Both the position numbers and the translations under genes were made by a program. Shown in pieces: positions 28,204 to 40,048 of a stretch of DNA of 64,000 nucleotides (its first letter is position 1; each line of letters starts with the position of its first letter). Source of the DNA: Mytilisepta virgata. Lineage: Eukaryota > Mollusca > Bivalvia > Mytilida > Mytilidae. Location: assembly GCA_028015205.1 (NCBI GenBank), contig CM051514.1, positions 36,038,150 to 36,102,149 of the forward strand, given 5' to 3'. Below the pieces are notes generated by a model. That model was not told the origin of the DNA and did no database searches. It saw nothing but the letters and a program-made list of their open reading frames with translations.

Positions 28204-30468
28204 TTAGGCATAACACGGTTGGATCTGATAGAAATCAACAACAGTTTGGCGAATTTTTCTTTTCCTTACTTTATGGTTAACTTTCGGAGTAAAGAAGTTG
28301 TAAACTAAATTTGGAAGAATGGTAATTAATAGTACGCTAATCACGTGATAAACCTCCCGTCGTTCATCTGTCATTAAAGGAGTCACGTAGTTGTACACAA
28401 ATAAGATTGACGCTAAAACAAAAAATGCCATTAAACATATTTGCAACAAACCCAAAAACAACGCAATGTGAAGAGGTCGATGCCGTCGAACTACAAAACA
28501 AAATAAATCCCTGTGAATACCGGGTAAATTGTGCTTTTCACGAATGTTGTCTTGTACTGAAATCTCTCCAATAATCGTCATTTCTCGTCGAATTTCCCTA
28601 GTGGAATCTGTAAAGTTATTATTTTCCACATGAACTGCATTAAGATGTGTCACCGCTTTGATAGTTTCGTAATGCAATTCAAAATAGTCCTTCTCCATCT
28701 CGCCGATAATTCGGTAGATAAAAAATATCAGCATGAGAAACGAATATACAAAAGAAAATGAATAATTTGGAAATATGATAACAGACAAATAAACAAAAAA
28801 TACAACACTTGATAAAAAGTTGAAAGTTTGAAGTAGTATTATAGCTGACATAAACAAATATATTAGCAAAAACAAAGGGAAGATAATCCTGAACAGTATT
28901 TTCAGAACTATGTGTCGATCAAAAAATTGACGATTGAGATACATAGTATAGCCATTAACTATTGTATGCAAAAAGTTTATAACTGGTATTCCGTAATATA
29001 ATACAGCTACAATGCTTTCAAGAGTCAAAAAAATTATATACAGTGGAAATAAAGCTACCTTTAGTAGAAATCTCAATATGCTAGAGGTTTCTGTATGCTG
29101 AGTGATCCGAAAAATTATATGTTTCCAACGCTTTTGTGAAAACTTCAACGCAAAATGCCAAAAGTGAGGATTTAACATCATAAAAACATTTGCTTTCATT
29201 ACTGCGTACACTTTATGGTATCCTGTTTTATTCACGCAAGATTTGAGGGAGAGTTCTTCAATTTGCACTGTGTTCAACATTAACAAAGTACTTTGTCGGT
29301 GAATATCCGATGAAACCCCCTTTTCTAAGGCAGCTCCAAGGTCTCTTGGGACGACGAGTACGATAATACCTATTACAAAAAATAAAATCAGAGACACAAA
29401 CGGCCCTCCTAGCATTGGCAAAAATAAAGAACTACTTTCACATATTCCTCCAGCTATTGATGAAAACCCAAATGGTATGCCGACTTTAACGATATCTTTT
29501 ACGAGTTCAGGCCATCCAAAATAAAACATGCATATTTCAGCATAAATTGCTAAAGGCACTGCAATAATATAGATAACACGTCTGATTCTGGAGGCCATGA
29601 CGGGATGTTTAATTCCTAGTCCAAAAATTCCGAACAACAAACCGTCGACTGTAATTGGACCTCGGTTTTTCAAAAACAGCCAATCACTTTTGTACTTATC
29701 AAGATCTTCGTATTGTCTCGTTTTATCTTCAAACTTACCCCCAGAATCCATAGCACGAGCGCTGCATTTCATAAGCAAAATTGGGAAAAAACAAAAGAAA
29801 ACAATACCAGCATAATACGGCAAAACCTGATATTTGTTCCACTGTATATTGTATTCATCATTAAAGTATAAGCAGGTGTCATTCTGGTGACAACAGCGAT
29901 AACCGAACATTCCTACCGGAAATCCAAGATATACCTTTAATGAATACCACACAGTATGTCTAATACCGGGGTATTCACTTATATAACACCAGCTAATGTT
30001 CCCATGTTCTCTTTTTAGTCTTTTAGATATATTCACATGTATTTGTAGCAGTGCTGAAGCGAGTCCATAGTTCGTTTCATCATCACCAATTACCACGTTG
30101 CACGTAGGCGGGTCAACATTTATTTTCAGGACGACGTCTTTTAAAGTCCGAGAATCTAAAAGGCCAAAAGAATAAAGAAAATAGTCAACTGGCCAAGATG
30201 TAAATAAATCGCCTCCTTTTGAATGAACATATGACATCATCCAGTGGGTTGGTAGGATTGTTCTGTTTGTGGCATTAACTTTCACACTTTCAGGAAACTC
30301 CAAATTAGTTTTTATCAACATACTTTCAGAGTCTACATATGCTGATACCATTTGTGCGGCAGAAGCAGGATCAACTGTAAAATTGCATTTGCTATTTTGT
30401 ATCTTGACACAACTTTTTGTGCTTTCTACGAAGATCAAACCAAGGAGGAAGAAAACTGTTATTCCCAT
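28204..30468 (-). CDS. Multi-pass membrane protein, 754 residues, paralogue of the gene at 37,715
   Basis: This is one long exon. I start at the ATG at 30468, eight bases after a strong acceptor (TTTTTGCAG, - strand), so a non-coding first exon probably lies upstream. Order: signal peptide (GITVFFLLGLIFVEST); a ~195-residue Cys-containing ectodomain with several N-x-S/T sites and motifs WCYISEYPGIRHTVWYSLK and FGYRCC; then about nine to eleven membrane segments (for example PYYAGIVFFCFFPILLMKC, LFLPMLGGPFVSLILFFVIG and VVFFVYLSVIIF), with a short basic loop RIRRV and a cytosolic-type basic end (KVRKRKIRQTV). I do not recognise the family. The size and many helices suggest a transporter, channel or receptor, but no catalytic motif is visible. 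Confidence 0.8.
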   Translation of the reverse strand: MGITVFFLLGLIFVESTKSCVKIQNSKCNFTVDPASAAQMVSAYVDSESMLIKTNLEFPESVKVNATNRTILPTHWMMSYVHSKGGDLFTSWPVDYFLYSFGLLDSRTLKDVVLKINVDPPTCNVVIGDDETNYGLASALLQIHVNISKRLKREHGNISWCYISEYPGIRHTVWYSLKVYLGFPVGMFGYRCCHQNDTCLYFNDEYNIQWNKYQVLPYYAGIVFFCFFPILLMKCSARAMDSGGKFEDKTRQYEDLDKYKSDWLFLKNRGPITVDGLLFGIFGLGIKHPVMASRIRRVIYIIAVPLAIYAEICMFYFGWPELVKDIVKVGIPFGFSSIAGGICESSSLFLPMLGGPFVSLILFFVIGIIVLVVPRDLGAALEKGVSSDIHRQSTLLMLNTVQIEELSLKSCVNKTGYHKVYAVMKANVFMMLNPHFWHFALKFSQKRWKHIIFRITQHTETSSILRFLLKVALFPLYIIFLTLESIVAVLYYGIPVINFLHTIVNGYTMYLNRQFFDRHIVLKILFRIIFPLFLLIYLFMSAIILLQTFNFLSSVVFFVYLSVIIFPNYSFSFVYSFLMLIFFIYRIIGEMEKDYFELHYETIKAVTHLNAVHVENNNFTDSTREIRREMTIIGEISVQDNIREKHNLPGIHRDLFCFVVRRHRPLHIALFLGLLQICLMAFFVLASILFVYNYVTPLMTDERREVYHVISVLLITILPNLVYNFFTPKVNHKVRKRKIRQTVVDFYQIQPCYA

Positions 30469-31310
30469 TTTAATCTGCAAAAATTCAAAATTATCAAATC
30501 TACAAACATTTTAGAGATACAACCCTCTTTACAGCGACCATGTTGGTTTCAGCTCAACACTGTCGTTAAAATGAGTTTGCTGTTAAAATGAAACCGCCCA
30601 TTTTCAAATTTTCTTCTACAGCAAACTCATTTCAGACCGTGCCTGTGTCTTATTTATTATGATGACCATTCTTTTTGTATAAGCTTTGTTTTTTTGTTCG
30701 TGTGTATTATAGAGTAATACAATAAATGCATACTTTCCTAAAGAAATTATTTCATTTTAAAGATGCATGTTGTATTTTAACAACTATTCTTGGTTATATT
30801 ATTTAGACATTTTCAAGAGCGTAAGATACAACTCCCTGTATTCTCAGAGTAAATTGACTCTGACGTAAATCGATCTGTCGTGATTTAAAAATTGTTTCGG
30901 ATTTTTGATTTGAGATCACACTCCAAATACATGTATATGTAAAACTGGAAAATAATTAAATGTTGCGAACAACATGTTTTACTAATTTGAAAATAATTTT
31001 CATAAAGAGAACCTTGTCTAACAACAAAACAATAAAGGTCAACAATGACTTACAGGTATCAAAATCACAACCAATTAACGCCATCCGACCATGGAATAAT
31101 AACAATATGTAACTCCAAAAATTATTTTCATTATCTTGAGTTTGTCGTTTTTTCTCATGCAAAGGGAAAGTTGACGCTAAAATGAGGTTTAATTATTGTC
31201 CATACCCATGCACTTAATTAATATCATAATAACCAGGAGACTGTTGTTAAAACTATATTTTTTAAAAGAAAATAATGGTTGTTAACTAAAGATTTTCTTA
31301 ACATAAAATA
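30469..31310. other. Intergenic/5' flank of the membrane protein gene
   Basis: It holds the acceptor for the - strand gene (tract just upstream of 30477 on that strand). A short inverted pair AATGAGTTTGCTG / CAGCAAACTCATT occurs at about 30571-30632. No first exon could be fixed. Confidence 0.4.
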
Positions 31311-32203
31311 CAGTTGAATCTCGTTATCTCGAAGTGCAAGGGACCATAGGATTGTATTCGAGATAGCCGAAGTTCGGCTAAAAAGTAGCTGGAAATTCTC
31401 GAGTCTTGGACAAGGGAGATAAACATTAAATGACTTTTATATCCCTTTCCATGCGTTCACTGATCGTTTTTACTTGTTAACGTAATCAAATGATTTTAAT
31501 TAATGATGATTGTCTCATAAATTCTTATTGTTTCTTAATTACAACTTGTTTAAAATCACAAATTGATAATCCTTTCATGTTGACCAATATTGATTTTATA
31601 AATATTCTTTTTCTGCAAGTCACGCGTTATTAACATAATCCGAATTTTACAATGACCGTCATGACCATGATGACCGTAGTGTGAATAAATAGGACGATCA
31701 CATAAGAAAACTTTCGATTGATTGATGTGAAATTTATTTTTATCACAAAATCCGATATATTGCTCAATTGTAAAAACATAATAAAACATTGTTTGTTTGT
31801 TGTGTTCCATTCTCCTGACTGTCTTTTCCTTGGACTTCGAATTTGTGGACTTTTCCCACTATCATGACTGTTGTTGCTTCCGTATTCTTTTGCCGATATT
31901 TATGTCTTAACAAGATTGTTATCAAAACACAAATAACATGATATGACATTTCCGTTATCGATTTCCTACATATTGTTTGACAGGTGTAAAGATTTGGTTC
32001 ACCTTTAAAGATGATTAATAAATTCGTCATAACGAGTTTATTTTTGCACTAATCATATTTCCTTTTTACAAAATATCACTTCGACACAACCGAAAAGGAA
32101 TTAAAATACATAAATTATACTGTTGGCTGGTCGAGACCAGAAAAAAAGTTCGACATAACCGAAATTTCGACTCAAGCGATTTCGAGATAACGAGATTCAA
32201 CTG
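31311..32203. mobile_element. Non-autonomous pogo/Tigger-like DNA transposon with TA target duplication
   Basis: The ends are perfect inverted repeats of 23 bp starting CAGTTGAATCTCGTTATCTC. A TA dinucleotide lies directly outside each end (31309-31310 and 32204-32205). Similar AACCGAA-type motifs recur inside each end. TA duplication and the CAGTTGAA start fit the Tc1/mariner superfamily, pogo/Tigger branch. The interior has no recognisable DDE transposase; the two short - strand frames (31556-31810, 31764-32030) show no family motif. Confidence 0.8.
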
Positions 32204-33909
32204 TAAATGTATTACTCGAAAACACTGATATATGCTGATTCTTGGCAGACTTGGACTGATTTTTTTTACCTAAACCACTCTACCAACCTCAACATTTAAG
32301 AAACACTTTGATTTAATATTTTTTGTACATTTATGTTCGAAGTTTATATTTACCAACTCTCATTTCTACAAGCTCCTCCCCCCCCCGCCCCCTCCCAAAA
32401 ACACAAAAAAACCCCTAACGATTGTATTGGTGTTATTGTATTTAACTACACAAGGTTTTTCTATAAACCTCAATAAAATTTATTTTCAAGCATTTTTTCC
32501 TCACTGAATTAAAAACACTGACCATATGCGTGGAAGATTCTGTGAAACGACGCGTGAAGAACAGACAAGAAATTTATACATTTTTGAATTTCTACGGTTT
32601 GATTTTTCTTTCAGTTTTCAACATTTTTGTCATTTAGCACTGCTGATGAACTATACCGTGCTTAAATATGTATATCGAGTTCATCAAAATAGATAACATC
32701 CCAATTTTTGCAAAATTAAATTACATGTATAATTTTTTTATATGAAAATCCGCACGTTAATTACTGCCATGATGCGTTAAATAAGTGATTACTAATATCC
32801 TGAAATTCACTCTGATTTTTATGCGTCATTTAAGTGGCATAGTTAGAATGTCGGGCAAAATATAAAGAACTTGTCAGAATGCCTTGCCTGTTATGCATGT
32901 ACTGTGTGTAATTTGTTCATAAACTTCGACAATATATCTTCAGAAACACAGCTGAATGCCTCAAGATGAATAACAGCAATATAAAAGCGCCTTTTCTTTG
33001 CTTAAACATTTCGCACGCATATGTAGTAGGCATTTTGTGTCAAGAATTAATCCAGATCATATCCCCTTTAATTCAAATTGAATATTAGATGGTTTATTTT
33101 ATATGGTTTAATTTTTGGGTGAAATAATATTATATTTTAAAAAATCGACTATTAACATTTCCTCACTAAATTTTTTTTTCTAAAACAATGACATGCAGTA
33201 ATGTTACTGAATAGTCTTGAAATATGTTGTGTTTATAAATGCTGATTTGTGATATTCTAAAGAAATACTTGTTTTTTATTACTAAAATTTAAATATAAAT
33301 ATTGAAATCATAGTATCTTACCTATTACCGAGTATTTTATGTCCTGCTTACTACATGTAACACGAACATCTGAAATGGTTATATACACTTGATATTAAAA
33401 GTAGGCCAATCATAGGAAAAATAAACTTTTTAACAGAAAGTAAATCCCCTAGCTGGGAAGTCATGTTACTTTATTTGAATAAAACATGAAGTTTAAAGTT
33501 CTGGTCTATATGAGGACACAGATTACAAAGGTCACACAATGTCATTTGAAATATTTTAGTTTCCCATACGACGTTGCTGTATTTGGAAGGACGCAACCTT
33601 TTCAAAATTACAGTCACGCCATGGGAATAATCTTAAATTGGGGCAAATAATAATATATATATATATACGTGTATTTACAATCATTTTCAATTGTTAATTT
33701 AAAAATTTCACACAATCGGAAACATCTGCAGATAAATATCTAAAATATATGACACAGGTGGACGATACAAGGAAATATTTTTACCCCTCTATTAAACATA
33801 CGTTTTCAATTCACGTGGCAAAATCTTATCTATGAACTTCCTTAAATTTTTATCATTAAAATTTATTCATGCTTTTTTTTTAAAGAATAAACGTGTTTTG
33901 TTGCATAGT

Positions 33910-34020
33910 TGTATCAGTCCTTTTATCCTTTTTTGTTTCGGATGAACATTGTCCAGCACCAGAAGTATTTTATCCTTTTTGTGTCAGATGCACATTGTCC
34001 AGCACCAGAAGTATTTTCAA
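33910..34020 (+). repeat. ~50-bp tandem duplication
   Basis: ATTGTCCAGCACCAGAAGTA occurs twice, preceded each time by TTTTATCCTTTTT and GT(T/G)TC(G/A)GATG. Confidence 0.8.
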
Positions 34021-35378
34021 CCCTACAATAAGATAAAAATGTGGGGTAAAGGACAAAGAATGATGCCAAAAGTATCTTTTTAAAAATATCTTAATTATTC
34101 CACTTGAATTTCTTCAAAACATAATTAGAAACTATACAACATGCAAAATTAATCCAGATATCTATCTCAGAAGTTACACCCATGAATACAGGTAAAATTG
34201 ACGACACGATTTACTGACATACTGAAAATCAGAATTATCCCTTTTCGAAGTTACTATTTTTTTGTTAACCTATATTAGATGCATCCTTATTTTTACATTG
34301 TTTTGTGATCTCACAGTCCTAAATTTTATTGAACATGTAATACTGATGATTATACTATACATATATATATTAAACGCGCATGTTGTAATTTGCAGAGAAT
34401 AACACATAGTTATTGTAAAGTGTCACTTTTAAGACTCTAGTGGACGATTTAGTCGGTCTCTACGGAAGCCGGTACATGCCATAGGGAGTTTTATTTTAAA
34501 CTTAACTCGTTATAACGACTTAGCTAGTTAAAACAAGTTAGCTGTGCTACATTGTAAGTTGTCAGTTTTTTTTTCGATTTTCCTCTCCTTCGAATATCGC
34601 TTTGGTATTTCTTGACTTTACTTATTATATTTGACATCAGAGCTATCATGGAATTATAGTGCAACTTACTGTAAGAAAGTTCTAATATTTATATCTGTAA
34701 TTCGTTATAATGAGCAAACTGAAATGCATTTTTTATTCTGTTTAATTGCCTTACATACTCAGAAGCAAATGGCAGTTGTGAAGATTAACATTCCTCTTCT
34801 ATTCAAAGAAAACAGTAAATGAATTCAGCGGTCGCATTTTGGATACCCTATTTTGCAATTTGAGTTCTCTGAAATAGTACCATGCACAAGAGCAGAAATC
34901 ATGAGGATAAAGGGGGGGGGGGTGTTAACCATTGTCCGTCATAATTTATAGTGCGAGTTGTAGTCATAAGAATCAGACAAATAGTTTGAATCAGGTTTTT
35001 AGAGTAGATAAAGACATCTTTAAATAAGTCTAACTCTAGTATTAGTCCAGATGGCGGACACCTCTACTGGTTTTTTTCCTTCAAGTTTTAGTTTTAATAC
35101 AATAATTTTGAAGTAATGGACTTTGTTTGTCAAAGAAAAATGTGGGGATGCATGTACTCATTATTGAGAAATTTTGGAGTTTGTACATGAAATTATAATT
35201 TATATTTTAAGCTACGTATTACCAGTTTTACCCGTAAGATGTTCTTAAGTGACGAGGAATGTAGTGACTTTAAATTAACTATTGTCACCTTGTCACCTTG
35301 CCACTTTAGTTTTGAAACTTACATATCTTACATAACAGCAAACTGTAGAAAGTCGCAAATGTAACTATCTAATAGAAC

Positions 35379-35505
35379 AGAGAATGGAAACGGGGAATGT
35401 ATCAAAGAGATAACAACCCGACCAAAGAGCAGAAAACAATTCAAGGCTACCAATGGGTCTTTAACGCAGCGAGAAATTCCCGCACCCGGAGGAGGGTATC
35501 TATCT
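35379..35505. repeat. Fragment of a dispersed repeat
   Basis: A block with GGAAACGGGGAATGTATCAA, CCAATGGGTCTTTAACG and CCCGCACCCGGAGG. I recall very similar blocks as common dispersed sequence in mussel DNA. Moderately GC-rich compared with its surroundings and not coding. Confidence 0.45.
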
Positions 35506-36180
35506 AGACTATTTATACGTAACATGTACTTTATTATATACAACTTTTATAAAAAAAGAAATGGGTTTTAAAATATTATGGAATTATAGCGTTTTAGGTT
35601 AACCAAGTGTAATTCTCGACAGTCCCACGAAGAGTCCGTTCATAATTTTTTTTCGGTTTTTGGGATCAAGACACAACTACCAACAACTATCACAGAGGTT
35701 CAACAGTAATTGTTTACTTGAAAGAAATGTGCGTCCAAACTTAAATACTTTTGCTCGAAAAACTGCATAAACATGTGCATACAGGTATTTAAAATTAAGA
35801 TTATATAATAATTGTGGAAATAAAGATTCAAAAGAAAGGTATAGAGAAACGTCCCGTTGTTCGGCAGCTTGCTATTTTTGGATTCAGTAACCCACTTTAG
35901 TTTTGAAACTTACAAGTCAAACAAATCAATTTCAAAGAAGTTTGCTTAATAATTTTATGCCTTCATCAATTCGAGGATTTTCAAACTACAGGCAATCTAT
36001 ACAAAACGTTGACGTATATTTAACAAACCTACAAAGGTGATGCAAAGGTCAGTAAAAAGAATATATTCAAACAAGCACATAGCCTGACAAACGTTTAGGT
36101 TTTCTATATAGCATACACAATTGAGAACCGAGCGAATCATAAAGCAGATAATTCAGTTTCTATTTCAAATGGCCACATAG

Positions 36181-36535
36181 TGCATCAAATTTATTTAGGT
36201 ATTTGTGATACGTTTTATTACTACCACTGGATCTATGTCACCTCTGGTGGACTGTTAGTCCCTGAGGGTATTATCAGCCCAGTAGCAAAAACTTTTGTAC
36301 TGGAATGATTCATTACTCAAATGCCTTTAAATTTTCCATTCAAAATTTGACAAAAACTACAAGAAATTTCTAAGGTTTTCCAATATTTTGATCTCGAGCA
36401 CTGCTGATGAGTTGTCAGTCAACGAAATGGCCACACAGTGCATCAAATTTATTTAGGTATTTTGTGATACGTTTCATTACTACCACTGAGTCTTTGTCAC
36501 TGCTGGTGGACTGTTAGTCCCTGAGGGTATTATTG
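36181..36535 (+). repeat. Two direct copies (~105 bp) of a dispersed repeat, 248 bp apart
   Basis: GCATCAAATTTATTTAGGTA..GGTGGACTGTTAGTCCCTGA occurs at about 36182-36270 and 36439-36530 with few changes. Confidence 0.8.
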
Positions 36536-36714
36536 CGTTCTATTAACAACGAGAGAAATTTTGAAAAATAATTTACAATAAAAGGAAGAAATAAACACTA
36601 AGGAAGTATTTGTATGAATACATTCATGTTCAATAATTTTGAACAAAAAACAATTTTTCAACATTCTGCAATGTCTATTTTTGGTGTGCACTTCCGTGTT
36701 CTCCTTCCTTGTAG

Positions 36715-36821
36715 ACAATAATGAAATGTCTCTGGACTTTACAAGATGTTCAATACAAGAGAGAGATTGGCCAACAAAACTTCTTCAATTGGAACTTGAT
36801 AATCTGAAAACGTCTAAAATG
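36715..36821 (+). CDS. Candidate isolated exon, possibly upstream exon of the gene at 37,742
   Basis: A strong acceptor (CCGTGTTCTCCTTCCTTGTAG) and donor (AAAATG|GTATGTG) bound 107 bp with one open frame, coding MSLDFTRCSIQERDWPTKL and a further helical stretch. It ends in phase 0, and the acceptor at 37741 starts in phase 0, so the two could be joined. That would place a cytosolic-type segment ahead of a signal peptide, which is odd, so it may instead be a relic exon of another gene. Confidence 0.35.
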
Positions 36822-37714
36822 GTATGTGAATCATTTCTCTAATATAACAATGGTTATCAATAAAAGAAAGTATCGATCAAGGTGTGGCGAGCTCTTTTCT
36901 GGAGTATTTCAAGTTACTTATGACCTTGTTCACACTGGTATGGGATTAACTTAATCTGGTATAACTCAACCTATAATACAGGTAATGCGCTGTATTCACA
37001 CTATGATAAATATTGTGGGCTTAGTTAATGCTACTATGAACCTATACGGGCACGTTCGGAAAATTTGGGTGGGTTTTTCATGAATTTTGGTATCAATTCG
37101 GGGTATGTTTTAAAAAATAATATTCATTGATTGCTATTCAATTCCTCCGATATTTGTATATAAACATCAGTATTAGTTCGAGTGTGTGTTTTTTCGATAT
37201 GGCTGTTTTGCGGGTAGGTATTTTCATCAAAATTATTTTTTTCGGTATATTATTGACATGTATTCTATTATTTGCTTGGGTACCCTTTCTTAGGCCATTT
37301 CCGCACACCCCCGTCAAAAATCCCTCTCCCGGGGTGGGGGACTGGCATTTATTTGAGTTAGCGGTGCAAGACATGTATACATAGTGTACCCTTTAGCTAT
37401 TTGTTTTGTACTCCTTTAGTTGTGTCTTTAACGTATTGTCTTTGCTGTCTTAGTTTTCTCACAAATTCCCTTCATCTTGGATTTTGGTCTTGAAGAATTT
37501 GCTCGCTGTCGTATTGCTTCGGTATCAGTCTTTGTCCGATATTTAGACCACACAAAACAAATTTGGCAATACTAAAATATTTTGGAGGAGTTATTTTTTA
37601 TTTAAAAGGACAACTGGCTATCTTGACATTTCCTTTAATTGAAATACAGTTTTATTCAATAGTAAAATCTCGTTCCTAACATTAATTGAAAATTGGAGTA
37701 TTTAATAACTTTCA

Positions 37715-40048
37715 ATGTATTTTAAAAATGTTATTTTTCAGAATACAAGAGAAGACGGTTTGTTCCTATATTTTTTGTTTGTCTTTGGGAATCTATGTCA
37801 AATATCGACCTGTGAACATTTGTGTAATTGGCCCGTAAATAAACAACAATGCGACTTTCAAATCGACCAAGATTCAATACAATCCATGAAAGCTGATTGG
37901 AAAGATTCAAATAGCCTTGTGGCAAAGTTTAAAATAAATTTACTTGATTTAAATGGATACGGCGCTAAATATTCTAAAACCAATGACACGATTTTACCTT
38001 TGGACTGGATTATAGTACCAATGTATGAATCAAAAGGGAACTTAATCACTGGATGGCCAGTGGATTACTGGTTGTATTCATTCGGACTTTTAGATTCTAA
38101 AACTTTAAAAAATCTAACAATGGGAATATATATTCCATCTTCACGATGTCCTAAAACTGAATTTGGAGGAAACATGACAGTATGTCGACTTATTGCAGCT
38201 TTTTCGAGAACTAAAACTGATTGGCCATGGGTTGAAAACAAGTATAAAAAAACAAATGCATATTGGTGTTATTTCAGCGAATATCCTGGTATTAGAGAAT
38301 CTGGTTGGTATTCATTAAAAAAATACTTTGGGTTTACACTCAGAATGTTTGGGTACAAATGCTGCAGTGCGTTAGAGAAGCAAGAAAGATATGAAATTAA
38401 CTGTGAGGATAAATACAACATCGAATTCAATGAATGTCAGCTGTTGCCGTATTATTTTGGCATAGTATTCTTCTGTTATTTTCCAATCATGCTAACGAAA
38501 TGTAGTGCACGAGCAATGAAATCTGGCAAAAAAATACACAACGCAAGGCAAAGGGGATATGAAGATTTGGACACTGATGACCAATGGTTATATTTGAATA
38601 AGAGAAGTCCGATAACAATAGCTAGTATATTCTTTAGTGTTGGTGGTATGGCAGACAAACATCCATTAGTTGCCACAAGAATAAGAAGGGTAATTTTCGT
38701 AATAGGATTGCCCATATTAGTGTATGCCCAAATTGCGATGTATTATATCGGATGGCCGGAACTTGTGCCTGCACTTGTGAAAAACAGAATACCATTTGGA
38801 TTTCCAACAATATTGGGAGGAGTCTCAGAATCTATGGAACTGTTTTTACCTATGTTTGGTGGTCCACTGGTAGCCCTTTTGACATACTTCGCTACAGGAA
38901 TAATTGTTCTGATCGTCCCATCGGATCATGGATACAGCCTAGAAATGGGGCTGCCAACAGATAACCAGACATATTGGTCACTTTTGTGTATGAACATAAC
39001 AACATTAGAAAAATATTCATCGAAAGAATGCCTTAACCGACAAGGCTATCATAAATTTCACGCAGTTTTGAGATCAAGTGTTTTTATGTTGATGAATCCA
39101 AAATTCTGGGTTTTTGTGCTTTGTTTTCAAGCAGAGCGTTGGAAGCGAGTCTTCAATTTAAAAAGACATTTAAATACGTTTGTATTCATTTCCATATTCC
39201 CTTTTTATATATTAGCTTTTCTGTTGTACATTATTTTTTGTATCGTTGAAGTGGTTTGCATGATTCTATATTATGGCGTTCCCGTGGTAATATTTTTGTT
39301 TGTATGTGGAAGGGGTTATGCACGGTCTCTACATAACACTTTCAAACAAAAACGTCGTTGTTTTGTTAATTTAATCGTGTTAATAGTATTAATGTTTCAT
39401 CTTTATTTCTTATTTATGTCATGCTTGATAATTTTAACATCTTTTAACTTTTTAACTAACATCATCTTCTTTGTCTATCTTTCTATAGTAATATTTCCTA
39501 ATAACTCCTTTACTGTTGTATATTCATTTCTTATGCTATTGTTCTTTGCCTACCGAATTGGAAGTGAGGTTGAAACCGACTATTTTAACCTACTTTATGA
39601 AACGGTCAAGGCCGTTCGCTATACTGAACACAGCAGACACGATTTGAATAGTTCAAAGGGACAATCTGGGTACGAAATGATAAATATTTATGATTCTATG
39701 CATAATGTGGAAATAATTCGAGAAAGAAAGAAGCTACCTGGAATTCCGAAGAATTTATTCAACTTTGTTATTCGGAAACATCGGCCATTACATATTACTA
39801 TATTTTTATCTATTTTGCAGATAGGCCTGATGGCTTTCTTAGTATTAACTTCTATCATATTCGTATCTAAGTATGTTATTTCAATGAGGACAGACCAATC
39901 AAATGAATTGTTTCATGTCCTAAGTGCGTTGCTGATTACGATCTTACCAAATCTTGTTCATAATTTCTTCACAGAGAAGGTCAATCACAAAGTCAGAAAA
40001 TTAAAACTCAGACAAACTGTCATAGAATATAAACAAACATTAATTTAA
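37715..40048 (+). CDS. Multi-pass membrane protein, ~777 residues, paralogue of the - strand gene at 28,204
   Basis: It aligns along its whole length with the - strand protein. Shared motifs are PVDYWLYSFGLLDSKTLK, YWCYFSEYPGIRESGWYSLK, RMFGYKCC, KCSARAM, RIRRV, GGPLVALL, FVYLSIVIFPN and KVRKLKLRQTV. It has a hydrophobic N-terminal stretch (LFLYFLFVFGNLCQ), a Cys-containing ectodomain and about nine to eleven membrane segments. The frame opens at an ATG at 37715, but an acceptor (TTATTTTTCAG, to 37741) lies at the position corresponding to the acceptor just ahead of the paralogue's start. The true N-terminal end may therefore come from an upstream exon (see 36715). The coding part is a single exon. 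Function unknown. Confidence 0.8.
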   Translation: MYFKNVIFQNTREDGLFLYFLFVFGNLCQISTCEHLCNWPVNKQQCDFQIDQDSIQSMKADWKDSNSLVAKFKINLLDLNGYGAKYSKTNDTILPLDWIIVPMYESKGNLITGWPVDYWLYSFGLLDSKTLKNLTMGIYIPSSRCPKTEFGGNMTVCRLIAAFSRTKTDWPWVENKYKKTNAYWCYFSEYPGIRESGWYSLKKYFGFTLRMFGYKCCSALEKQERYEINCEDKYNIEFNECQLLPYYFGIVFFCYFPIMLTKCSARAMKSGKKIHNARQRGYEDLDTDDQWLYLNKRSPITIASIFFSVGGMADKHPLVATRIRRVIFVIGLPILVYAQIAMYYIGWPELVPALVKNRIPFGFPTILGGVSESMELFLPMFGGPLVALLTYFATGIIVLIVPSDHGYSLEMGLPTDNQTYWSLLCMNITTLEKYSSKECLNRQGYHKFHAVLRSSVFMLMNPKFWVFVLCFQAERWKRVFNLKRHLNTFVFISIFPFYILAFLLYIIFCIVEVVCMILYYGVPVVIFLFVCGRGYARSLHNTFKQKRRCFVNLIVLIVLMFHLYFLFMSCLIILTSFNFLTNIIFFVYLSIVIFPNNSFTVVYSFLMLLFFAYRIGSEVETDYFNLLYETVKAVRYTEHSRHDLNSSKGQSGYEMINIYDSMHNVEIIRERKKLPGIPKNLFNFVIRKHRPLHITIFLSILQIGLMAFLVLTSIIFVSKYVISMRTDQSNELFHVLSALLITILPNLVHNFFTEKVNHKVRKLKLRQTVIEYKQTLI

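Larger units (their letters stand above)
32204..36714. other. Long intergenic stretch with scattered repeat fragments, no gene seen
   Basis: AT-rich. It includes a TCCAGCACCAGAAGTATTTT direct repeat near 33950-34020, a poly(G) at 34912-34922, a dispersed-repeat fragment at 35379-35505, and two direct copies at 36186 and 36424. No coding frame convinces. Confidence 0.5.

Noticed and set aside
31556..32030. Transposase remnants in the Tigger-like element
   Set aside because: The two - strand frames have no DDE, HTH or CENP-B-like features that I can see.
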